From a virus, in IMG/VR virus record IMGVR_UViG_3300025137_000158, positions 1-32,275 of that record: 32,275 nucleotides of DNA; one strand, given 5' to 3'. The stretch's first letter is position 1; each line of letters starts with the position of its first letter. Below the pieces are notes generated by a model that saw nothing but the letters and a program-made list of their open reading frames with translations, made no database searches and was not told the origin of the DNA. The position numbers and the translations under genes were made by a program. Positions 1 through 9,000 of this stretch are shown here, in pieces.

Positions 1-2
1 TG

Positions 3-173
3 ACCTGTGTGAGGATGAACAACCAGACTGGCGAAGGTGCACCTATAAGCCTGGTTAATTCTGCAATAATAGGCACAAACAAATTGGAAGCCCAAATCCA
101 GGAAAACATTGTAAGCAAGGCCAAAGAAGCCGCGGCGAAGTTCGCGGATGATTTAAAAGATGCGTCACCGTAA
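3..173 (+). CDS. 3' end of an unidentified phage gene (partial)
   Basis: An open frame enters from the left edge and stops at 171-173. Its last 56 residues contain a segment around NNQTGEGAPISLVNSAIIG and a charged, alanine- and lysine-rich tail (KAKEAAAKFADDLKDASP) that is probably helical. I do not recognise the family. Because it sits directly before gp5 in a T4-like baseplate block, a tail or baseplate protein is likely, and T4 itself has gp53 in this position, but nothing visible here identifies gp53. Only 16 bases separate its stop from the gp5 start, so the two are probably co-transcribed. Confidence 0.6.
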   Translation, partial: TCVRMNNQTGEGAPISLVNSAIIGTNKLEAQIQENIVSKAKEAAAKFADDLKDASP

Positions 174-189
174 GAGGATAAAATAACAT

Positions 190-2076
190 ATGGCATACAC
201 AGATTCGAGGGGATTCACAGACTCGCAGGACAACCAGAAGAGCTTCAACGAGAAGTACGTTGACAACGACTCAGGTCCGTATATTGCCACGGTCAAGACC
301 ACGGCAGATCCCTTGAGGATGGGACGCCTGGGTGTTAACATACCCGCACTGACCAACACCACAGATCCCAAGCCAGCACAGATCACATGGTGCCAGTACC
401 TGTCACCTTTCTATGGTGTGAAGAGTCTAAGGGCAGTTTCCAAAAGCGATCCATACAGTTTCAAGGACACCCAACAGTCATACGGACTGTGGGCAGTGCC
501 ACCAGACATAGACACCACAGTTTTAGTGATATTTGCCAAGGGTGAAAATCAGAACGCGAATGCTTTCTGGATGGGTTGCGTTCAGGATCCCCTGACCAAC
601 CAAATGGTACCAGGTAACGGTTCTACGGACAAGACCAGGGTGGCCGCTAACAACACAGATTTCTCACAGAACAAACAAGAATTATATGGCACAGATGTTG
701 TGCCGGCCGGTGAGAAGAATCGTAACATGTTTGACCCAGGCGACACAGTGGCCAGTGCTGACAAATGGAATTACCCTATCAATGATCCACTGACCAAACA
801 ACTAGAGTCGGAAGGGTTAGTACAGGATCAGGTCAGGGGAACCACAAGTTCATCCGCTAGGAGAGAATCGCCCAGCCAGGTTTTTGGAATGAACACTCCA
901 GGACCGGTCGACATCAATGGTACCCCGAGGAACTTAGGACTAGGTGGCTCACCTGTGCTAATAGACAGAAATCCCGGACACAGTTTCGTAATGGATGACG
1001 GTGATTTGGATGGCAACAATCAACTGACAAGATTAAGGACCGCTTCCGGACACCAACTGTTGATGCACGACACGGAAGGTGTAGTGTACCTAGCAAATGG
1101 ATCAGGAAAGGCATTCATCGAGATGGCCAAGGATGGTACCATAAGTGTGTTTTCTGATGCAGGAATACACATGAGGACCAAACAGGATTTCAACCTGCAC
1201 TCAGACATGAACATAAACATGCACGCCAAGGGTCAGATCAATTTCACATCTGAGACTAACGTGGCACTGAATGCAGAAGGTTACCTGTTGGCCATGGGAG
1301 AAAAAGGTATCTTTAATAGTGCTCAGAAAGGTGCTGTCAGAAATTACGCCAGGGATGGTATATCATCTTTCACAGACGGAACACAACTGCATGGGGCAGG
1401 AGGCCAGATTCATTTGGCCGGATCACAAGTACACATGAATTCAATAGGTGCTAGTGACACATGGGGACCTAGTTGGCTCAAACCAGACGCTATAGGTATA
1501 CAGGTCACGGGTGAAAATCCAACTCCGGAAAATACAGACGGTACTGGGATAGACATAGCCAGTGCAAAACCATTTAGACCATTTGACCCTGAAATAGATA
1601 GGAGCATATCGAAGCCAAATAATCCAAATCAACGTGTTGGAGCGAGTGCAGAAGGAAAACAAGGAGCCCAACCAAACAGAATCAAAAATAAAACTACTGT
1701 ATCTCAGTTTGTGACCCATGAGCCCTATGAGAGAAAAGGTAGTGATAAAAGGATTAAAGATTTCATCAACGAAGCAGTAGCGGATATCAAGGCAAGCAGT
1801 CCAGATCTTTCAGAAACTGAATTGCAAGCGATCAAGGCCGAACTGTTGAAACAGCCAAGCATTAAAGCAGTGGCAGACAAACTGGGCAAGGTTGTCAATC
1901 TGAACGACAATATTAAACTGCCCATAAAGAATTTAAATACCCTTGTAGGCAAGGCAAACGAGTTAAAAAAATTAATAGAAGATCCCAAAGCACAGGTAAT
2001 AAATTTCGTCCAAGGACAGATAGCAAACCTCAAGAGCCAGGCAATCAGTGCAATTAAGGATTTCTTTAAATTTTAG
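190..2076 (+). CDS. gp5: Baseplate central spike/hub protein, T4 gp5-like, lacking a visible lysozyme domain
   Basis: This 628-residue protein should form the trimeric spike under the tail tube that pierces the outer membrane. Residues about 28-140 look like the gp5/VgrG OB-fold: a PYIATVKTTADPLRMGRLGV start, a QYLSPFYG region and an NAFWMGCVQDP end. Residues about 263-420 are a repetitive beta-strand region (SGHQLLMHDTEG, then short strands with many N, H and M) that fits the gp5 C-terminal triple beta-helix. T4 gp5 is 575 residues and carries a lysozyme between these parts. Here residues about 141-262 are a polar linker with no recognisable lysozyme block. Residues about 500-628 add a charged, probably helical tail absent from T4 gp5. 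The ATG at 190 follows a purine-rich AGAGGA at 174-178. gp25 and gp6 lie just downstream, which supports the call. I am confident of the family and less so of the exact domain limits. Confidence 0.88.
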   Translation: MAYTDSRGFTDSQDNQKSFNEKYVDNDSGPYIATVKTTADPLRMGRLGVNIPALTNTTDPKPAQITWCQYLSPFYGVKSLRAVSKSDPYSFKDTQQSYGLWAVPPDIDTTVLVIFAKGENQNANAFWMGCVQDPLTNQMVPGNGSTDKTRVAANNTDFSQNKQELYGTDVVPAGEKNRNMFDPGDTVASADKWNYPINDPLTKQLESEGLVQDQVRGTTSSSARRESPSQVFGMNTPGPVDINGTPRNLGLGGSPVLIDRNPGHSFVMDDGDLDGNNQLTRLRTASGHQLLMHDTEGVVYLANGSGKAFIEMAKDGTISVFSDAGIHMRTKQDFNLHSDMNINMHAKGQINFTSETNVALNAEGYLLAMGEKGIFNSAQKGAVRNYARDGISSFTDGTQLHGAGGQIHLAGSQVHMNSIGASDTWGPSWLKPDAIGIQVTGENPTPENTDGTGIDIASAKPFRPFDPEIDRSISKPNNPNQRVGASAEGKQGAQPNRIKNKTTVSQFVTHEPYERKGSDKRIKDFINEAVADIKASSPDLSETELQAIKAELLKQPSIKAVADKLGKVVNLNDNIKLPIKNLNTLVGKANELKKLIEDPKAQVINFVQGQIANLKSQAISAIKDFFKF

Positions 2077-2078
2077 GG

Positions 2079-2086
2079 AGTAAATA
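2079..2086 (+). promoter_or_regulatory. T4-type late promoter box before gp25
   Basis: AGTAAATA lies just after the gp5 stop, with the TAAATA core at 2081-2086. It resembles the T4 late consensus TATAAATA read by the gp55 late sigma factor. Only six bases separate it from the gp25 ATG at 2093, so a start site at the usual distance falls at about 2092 and the message would be leaderless. No Shine-Dalgarno site stands between box and ATG, although GGGAG at 2076-2080 lies just upstream. An almost identical context recurs before the gene at 20965. Confidence 0.5.
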
Positions 2087-2092
2087 TAGTAT

Positions 2093-2512
2093 ATGGCATA
2101 CGGAGATTCAGGATCAGGAGCAGGTGGCTTATCAAACCAGTCAGTGACCTTCAAGGGTTTCAGTTCACGTGCGGACAATCAGAACTTCAAACTGTACGAC
2201 TTCGAAGTTGCCAAGCAAGACCTGATCAATAGATTAAGTGTGCGTAAGGGCGAGAGGGTCGAGAACCCAGAGTTTGGAACTATAATATACGATGCTATAT
2301 TCGAACCGTTCACAGAAGATCTAAAGGACGCTATAGTAGAGGATATTACAGCCAATCTCAATGCAGATCCGAGGATAGCCACAGAAGACATACTAGTATC
2401 AGAGGCAGATAAGGGCATAGCCATACAGGCCACTATAACCTATGTTCCCCTTAACATCACAGAAAAATTACGATTCAATTTCGACGAAAACTCCTTATTG
2501 CGTCTATCTTAA
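2093..2512 (+). CDS. gp25: Baseplate wedge protein, T4 gp25-like
   Basis: This 139-residue protein (T4 gp25 is 132) belongs to the gp25/TssE-type wedge family, which sits at the inner baseplate and nucleates the tail sheath. The family signature is at residues 51-63 (RKGERVENPEFGT), followed by IYDAIFEPFTEDL and a helix with NADPRI. The last part (ITYVPLNITEKLRFNF) gives the closing beta-strands. The first 30 residues are glycine- and serine-rich. The start lies 16 bases after the gp5 stop and right after a late promoter-like box. In T4, gene 25 lies away from gene 5; here it sits between gp5 and gp6, as I recall from marine T4-like phages. Despite its old name gp25_lysozyme for the family, no catalytic role is implied. 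Confidence 0.93.
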   Translation: MAYGDSGSGAGGLSNQSVTFKGFSSRADNQNFKLYDFEVAKQDLINRLSVRKGERVENPEFGTIIYDAIFEPFTEDLKDAIVEDITANLNADPRIATEDILVSEADKGIAIQATITYVPLNITEKLRFNFDENSLLRLS

Positions 2513-2532
2513 TATACGCACATTTCCTAACA

Positions 2533-2540
2533 CATAAATA
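2533..2540 (+). promoter_or_regulatory. T4-type late promoter box before gp6
   Basis: CATAAATA differs from the T4 late consensus TATAAATA only at its first base. It stands in the 42-base gap between gp25 and gp6, 14 bases before the gp6 ATG at 2555. A start site about six bases downstream would leave a leader of only eight or nine bases with no Shine-Dalgarno sequence. This is the best consensus match among the boxes I found. Confidence 0.65.
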
Positions 2541-2554
2541 CCGTTGTATACACA

Positions 2555-5500
2555 ATGGCCACAACAGATAGACAAAACAGATTACTAGTAGCGGAAGATT
2601 GGAGAAAGATCTACCAGGCCTTCCAACAGGCAGATTTCAAATCTTACGATTTCGAGACTCTAAGAAGGACCATGGTAGCATATCTTCAAGAGAACTATCC
2701 AGACGACTTCAATGATTTCGTAGAGAGTTCTGAGTACGTTGCTCTGATAGATCTTATAGCGTACATTTCACAGGCTCTGTCTTTCAGGGTCGACTTGAAC
2801 GCCAGAGAAAATTTCCTCGAGACAGCAGAGAGAAGAAATTCAGTGCTTCGATTAGCAAGGTTGATAAACTACAACGCAAAGAGGAACCAACCGGCGACAG
2901 GCATGCTGAAGATAGATTCAATATCAACAAGCCAGGATGTCACTGACAGCACAGGAACAAATCTTGCAAACAGTACGATAATATGGAATGACAGTGCTAA
3001 TGCAAATTACAGAGAACAATTTACGGCCATACTTAATGCGGCCAACCAGACAGGACAACTATTTGGCAACCCTAGGGAGTCAGGAACAATAGGTGGAATT
3101 GACACAGAAGTTTACACACTAAGTTCAAACCAGTTGGATCTTCCTATATTCAAATTCCAGAAAGCAATAGGTGGAATATCTAGATCGTTTGAGATAGTGC
3201 CCAGCACTATCACAGGCTCAGAATCAATTTACGAGTCGGATCCAATTCCAGGTGCAGGACTGACCTACACGTACAGAACAGATGGGTCTGGGGATAGTTC
3301 AAACAACACAGGATTCTTCTTTTTGTTTAAACAAGGTACCATGCAAAACCAAGAATTCACCGTGGATACATCAGTAACAAATTATGTCAAGAATGTAGAC
3401 TCGTCAAATATCAACAATTCAGATGTTTGGCTTTACAAGTTAGATCAGTTTGGACAGTTGGCAGAGGAATGGACGAAGGTTCCTTCACTGTCAGGCAACA
3501 ATGCAATTTACAATTCGTTATCAAAAACAGAGAGAAACACATACAACGTAGTAACAAAAAACAACGACACAGTGGATTTAGTTTTTGGTGATGGAAACTT
3601 CTCAAACATACCGTTGGGCAGTTTCAGGACTTACTATAGAGTTAGCGACAACGCCAAGTACGCAATACAGTCAAGCGATATGCAGAATGTTGAGTTGACC
3701 GTGCCTTACACAGACGTGAACGGTGCACAGCAGGCATTGTCAATGAGCATCAGCCTAAAGGCAAGTGTTTATAATTCAGCGGCCACCGAGTCAAATGATA
3801 ACATTAAAGAAAAAGCATCACAGGTATACTACTCACAGAACAGGATGATCACAGCAGAGGACTATCAAGTTGTTCCGCTGTCTGCATCACAGGAGATCGT
3901 TAAAGTAAGATCGGTCAATAGGTCCGCGTCTGGAATATCCAGGGCAAAAGAAATCTTAGATCCTACAGGAGCATACTCAAACGTTAACGTGTTTGCCGAA
4001 GATGGTATACTTTACAGAGAAGAATCAACACAGCAATTCACATTCACGTGGAACAACAAAAGTGACATACAATCCACTATCGACAAATCTGTTGAGCCCA
4101 AAATAAAAGAAGCATACGCTAGGCAATTCTATTATCTGAAGTATGATACTAAAGATGTTAGCACACTTACAGCCACATGGAATTCAACAACCACGTCAAC
4201 GAACACAAACACAGGGTACTTTACCTCAGGTGGTGCGTTGGTTATAGGCGATTTTGCCACTTCCAATTTAAAATTTGCAAAGACCGGAGCACTTGTTAAG
4301 TTTACATCTCCAGACACCAGGCAGTTCAAAAATGGAACTTTGGTTACCGCAGGCACAGACGAGGCAGAAGACAGACTATGGGCCAAGATAGGTGCTGTTG
4401 AAGGTGATGGCGCCAATGGCGGAACTGGTAATCTAGAATCAGGTGTAGGTCCTATCACTTTGTCAAACATCGTCCCACAAGGTGCTGTGATAAATGCAAT
4501 AATTCCAAACTTGACAACTTCATTTAGCACAACTTTAGAAGCAGACTTACTAGCACGAATAGAAGCGTATGAGGATTTTGGTCTGAGGTATGACGTCGCA
4601 ACAGAGACATGGAAAGTGATAACCTCAACAAACCTAAGCACCAGTTCTACGTTTAGTTTGGCCAACACAGGATCAACTGCAGGCACAAACGCTGACGCAA
4701 GTTGGTGGTTCAAATTCACAAATGACGGAAACACATACACTGTGCAGTACAGGAAACTAGACTACATATTTGAATCAGAATCACAAAACAAATTTCATTA
4801 TGATGTTGAAGAAAAAATTTACGATTACAAAACAGGCAAAAGTGTCAAAGACACTGTAAGCATACTTAAAACAAACAGCATAGTTTCAACTGGTAACAGC
4901 ATAGGCTACCCTATAAAATGGCAGGTCACTGATGTGGTTACTGAGATTGATGGATTCAGGGATAACAGGAGAGTGAAAGTTGGCTTCTTTGACGATGACG
5001 ATGACGGTGTAGTAGACAACCCAGAAATATTCGATATATTTGTGGAACCCACAGTGTCAGAATCTACTAAGTTTGTGTTCTTTGAAAAATACACTTCCTA
5101 TGACAACATTGAGAGGTACAGACCTTACGCCGCAACTAACTTCGTTGTGAGCGAAAACGAGACAGACATCAACCTTAACACTAGCACTTACACAGATGGA
5201 CAGTTGTTTTATTTCTATTCCCAGGACGAAGATGTAATTAAAACATACAGTTCAACAACTAACACATTGGCAACAAGCACTGATTACCTTGCAAGAAAAG
5301 GCAGGAGTTCAATAAACTTCCAATACAAACACCATGCAGGTCAAGAGACAAGGATAGATCCAAGCGTGTCAAACATTGTTGATGTGTACTTGCTAGAAAG
5401 AACATACGATAACCTGTATAGGATTTGGTTGCAAGACGAAGGCACAAAACCATCTGTGTCTACGTCGGATCAATTGAGGATCAATTACTCAGGCGCACTT

Positions 5501-6037
5501 AACCCGCTGAAATCATTATCAGATCAGATAATCTACCATCCTGTGAAATACAAAATACTTTTTGGTGCAAATGCAGAAGAAGAATTACAGGCAACATTTA
5601 AGATTGTCAAAAATCCAAAAACAAACATCTCAGATGCTGTGATCAAAACAAGGGTCGTAGCCGCTATAAATGAATTTTTTGCCTTGGACAACTGGGATTT
5701 TGGAGATACTTTTTACTTTACAGAACTAACCGCCTACATACACAATCAACTAGCACCAGACTTACTGACTGCTGTGATTGTCCCCAATCAATCAGGACAG
5801 AGTTTTGGGTCTCTGTTCCAGGTAGATTCAGCGGCGGACGAAATTTTCATCAGTGGGGCCACCGTTGATGATGTGACAACCATAACAGCACTTGGGGCCA
5901 ACCAATTGGCGGCATCAGGATCTGTGGTCACATCAACGTCAACTGCCACAACCAACACCACAACAGGATCAGCAGTGTCAGGCTCTACTACAACAGGTTC
6001 CGGTTCAAGTACCGGCAGTAGTGGGTCAGGATACTAA
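2555..6037 (+). CDS. gp6: Baseplate wedge protein, T4 gp6-like, enlarged
   Basis: In T4, gp6 forms the continuous ring of the inner baseplate and rearranges when the sheath contracts. The first 120 residues carry the marine T4-like gp6 signature: DWRKIYQAFQQADFKSYDFE, then EDFNDFVESSEYVALIDLIA in near form, then NARENFLETAERR. The product has 1160 residues against 660 in T4, so about 500 residues are added, mostly beta-rich. Residues 813-824 match an EF-hand calcium loop (DDDDDGVVDNPE). The last 50 residues or so are a serine/threonine/glycine low-complexity tail ending in SGSGY. The final TAC-TAA codons overlap the next ATG by one base, and an AGGA inside the last codons serves that next gene as a ribosome binding site. 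A short leader follows the late promoter box. I am confident of the family; the role of the extra domains is unknown. Confidence 0.9.
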   Translation: MATTDRQNRLLVAEDWRKIYQAFQQADFKSYDFETLRRTMVAYLQENYPDDFNDFVESSEYVALIDLIAYISQALSFRVDLNARENFLETAERRNSVLRLARLINYNAKRNQPATGMLKIDSISTSQDVTDSTGTNLANSTIIWNDSANANYREQFTAILNAANQTGQLFGNPRESGTIGGIDTEVYTLSSNQLDLPIFKFQKAIGGISRSFEIVPSTITGSESIYESDPIPGAGLTYTYRTDGSGDSSNNTGFFFLFKQGTMQNQEFTVDTSVTNYVKNVDSSNINNSDVWLYKLDQFGQLAEEWTKVPSLSGNNAIYNSLSKTERNTYNVVTKNNDTVDLVFGDGNFSNIPLGSFRTYYRVSDNAKYAIQSSDMQNVELTVPYTDVNGAQQALSMSISLKASVYNSAATESNDNIKEKASQVYYSQNRMITAEDYQVVPLSASQEIVKVRSVNRSASGISRAKEILDPTGAYSNVNVFAEDGILYREESTQQFTFTWNNKSDIQSTIDKSVEPKIKEAYARQFYYLKYDTKDVSTLTATWNSTTTSTNTNTGYFTSGGALVIGDFATSNLKFAKTGALVKFTSPDTRQFKNGTLVTAGTDEAEDRLWAKIGAVEGDGANGGTGNLESGVGPITLSNIVPQGAVINAIIPNLTTSFSTTLEADLLARIEAYEDFGLRYDVATETWKVITSTNLSTSSTFSLANTGSTAGTNADASWWFKFTNDGNTYTVQYRKLDYIFESESQNKFHYDVEEKIYDYKTGKSVKDTVSILKTNSIVSTGNSIGYPIKWQVTDVVTEIDGFRDNRRVKVGFFDDDDDGVVDNPEIFDIFVEPTVSESTKFVFFEKYTSYDNIERYRPYAATNFVVSENETDINLNTSTYTDGQLFYFYSQDEDVIKTYSSTTNTLATSTDYLARKGRSSINFQYKHHAGQETRIDPSVSNIVDVYLLERTYDNLYRIWLQDEGTKPSVSTSDQLRINYSGALNPLKSLSDQIIYHPVKYKILFGANAEEELQATFKIVKNPKTNISDAVIKTRVVAAINEFFALDNWDFGDTFYFTELTAYIHNQLAPDLLTAVIVPNQSGQSFGSLFQVDSAADEIFISGATVDDVTTITALGANQLAASGSVVTSTSTATTNTTTGSAVSGSTTTGSGSSTGSSGSGY

Positions 6038-9000
6038 TGGCAGACAATCCCACAAACTCTTTAACTAATAACGAAGTTGTAAAGCAAGGCACAAATGAGT
6101 ACAGGCGTACTGTACAGCACCTTCCTGCTTTCTATAGAACAGATGCCAATCAGAAATTTCTGGCAAGCACAATGGATCCATTGGTACAGAAAGGTTCTTT
6201 GGAGAGGCTCGATGGGTTTATAGGCAGACAAGACGCCTACACAAGAGAAGTGACAGACAGATATCTACCTGCAACAAGTAGAGATAGAGTGGCCTACCAA
6301 CTAGAGCCCACAGTAACATACACAACCAGAGACACAGTGTCTGTCAATCCTGAGGACCAGGTCAAGTTCACTGGAACCTATGATGATTACATCAATCAGA
6401 TAAAGTATTTTGGTGGCAAGGTCAACAATCACGACAGATTGAACAAAGAAACTGTTTACAGTTGGAACCCGGCCATAGACTATGACAAATTGGTCAACTA
6501 CAGGGAATACTACTGGATGCCATCTGGGCCTGGATCCATAGAAATAGATACGGTTGGTCCATCAGCAGTGGTTGAATATTCAGTTGAGAATTTACTCAAA
6601 GGTGCCTACAATTTTACGCACAGAGAGAATGAAAACAATCCTGAACTAAAACTTTACAGGGGCAACACTTACAAATTCAACGTCAACGCCAGGGGACATC
6701 CGTTTTACATCATGACGGAGCCATACAAGGATGGTTCAACAAACTTATTCTATACGTCGGGCGTGACAAACGCAGGAGCAGATGAGGGCACAGTTACATT
6801 TGTGGTCCCAACAGACGCCCCTGACATCCTATACTACCAGTGCGGTAACCACGACGCCATGTACGGTATACTTCAAATAAAGACTGCATCCAGCACCACG
6901 GAAATTAATGTTGAGGATGACATAGTAGGAGTTAAAAATTACAGTTTGAGAACTTTAAATCTTTCGAACGGCATGAAGATCAAATTCAAGAATTACAACG
7001 TTGCATCTGCGTACCAAGACAAAGAATACTATGTTGAGGGTGTCGGCGATGCAATTACATTGACGGATGTTGATGATCTAATCACTCCTGGTAGTTACGC
7101 CACAGAGACGACTGTGTTATATGATACAGTTGGCTATGATTCCAGACCTTACGCTAAATCATTTTACACCCCGGACAGTAAAGACTACATTACAATCAAG
7201 AGGGATTCACTGGATCACAATGCCTGGTCTAGATACAACAGATGGTTCCACAGATCAGTGATCGAAGCAACAGCAGACGTAAGTGGATTCACCCCATCGC
7301 TTGACGAGGACGACAGAGCAAAAAGACCTATCATAGAGTTCGATTCGGGACTTGCATTGTACAATCATGGTACTGTAGCGAAGAGATCTGTGACCGTTTT
7401 TGACACAGTGACGACAGATGCTTTCAGTGACGTGGTGGGACAGGCAGGTTATATCATTGACGGTATAACATTGTCTCAAGGAATGAGGGCGGTCTTTGCC
7501 GCAGACACGGACTCTATCGTAAAAAACAAAATTTATGAAGTCAACTTTGTGACAGCAGGAGATTCAACGCAAGTTATAAATCTGACCGAAGCCTCAGATG
7601 CCACGCCAGCAAATGATGAGTCAATCTTCATAGAATTTGGAACGGTCAACCAAGGAAAAACTTTCTACTACGATTCCACTACAGAGAAATACGAAGACGC
7701 ACAACAGAAAACAGGCGTCAACCAGCAACCATTGTTTGCCATGTTTGATGAAAGCCACACAAGTTTTGCTGATCCAACCGCTTATCCAAACTCAACATTC
7801 GCAGGAGCAAAAGTATTTGAATTTGCAACAAGTGATTCAGCAACAGAAGATACGGTGTTGGGAATAAAAGTAAAATACAACACCATTAACAATGTTGGAG
7901 ACATAGTTTTTGAATCAGATCACACATCAGGAACATTCACATACAAAAGCGGCACAACGACCGTGACCAAAAATCTTGCAGAAGGACACCTACATTACAC
8001 CACAGGTAGGGCGACTCACAATTCCAGAAGTGCGTGGATAAAGAGGACTACGGAAAGCAAACAGCGTGTCATCCGTACTTTTATCGTGGATGCAAAAGAG
8101 AAAAAGTTGTTCCCGATAGACTTCTACAAGGATTCCGCCGAATTGACAGACATAGAACAGTCTGTATCTGTTAACGGCATAAGGAAAACACTCACAACGG
8201 ATTACACCATAGTAAATGGAACAAAAAACAAATACATCAAGTTTAATGAAGATCAAGAAGTAAATGATCAAATAAGGATAGCAGGCTCCAGCAGTGCAGA
8301 CAAAGTTGCCGATAAAGGAATATACGAGATACCGGAAAACTTATCAACAAATGCTTTGAATGCCGCCCTTGGTACATTTACATATGGACAGGTATTGAAT
8401 CATGTTAGGGATATACTAGACAAAAATCAAGAGTTAACAGGGGCGGTGCCAGGCGTCTCTAACCTAAGGGATAAACCTGACGCAAGGCTCAAAGGCGGTA
8501 GCATACATCAGCACGAAGGACCTTTGTTGCCTGCAATTTTTAATTTAATAGACCAAGAATCCAATTTTGTTACAGCAGTTGAACATGTGAGTCAGGAGTA
8601 TGAAAAATGGTACAATGCTTTCTTAACCAACGCAACAGGCACAGCATACGAGGGTGTGGCATCGGACAGAGTAGACGAAATAATCACAGCCATCACTCCA
8701 GGTAGAAATAGCAGTTTTCCATTCTACTACGAAGACATGTTAGGTTGGGGAGAAAATGTGTCTACAAGAACATACACAGTGCTGGGCTCATCCCAAGTTG
8801 ACTACGCTTTGGATTCACAGCATGATATAACAACATTAAGTAACAGAGCAGTGTATGTGTACCTTAATGATACACAATTATTACTTGGTACTGATTACAC
8901 TTTTAGCACAACAGACGACAGCATAAACATAACAAAAACTCTCGCAGAGGGAGACAAGATTGTAATAAAAGATTACGCTGACACGACAGGCAGTTACATG

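Noticed and set aside
4132-4740. A 202-codon open frame on the - strand inside gp6
   Set aside because: It is opposite a well-supported gp6 region and reads as low-complexity Val/Ser/Pro, a shadow of Thr/Asn/Asp-rich codons.
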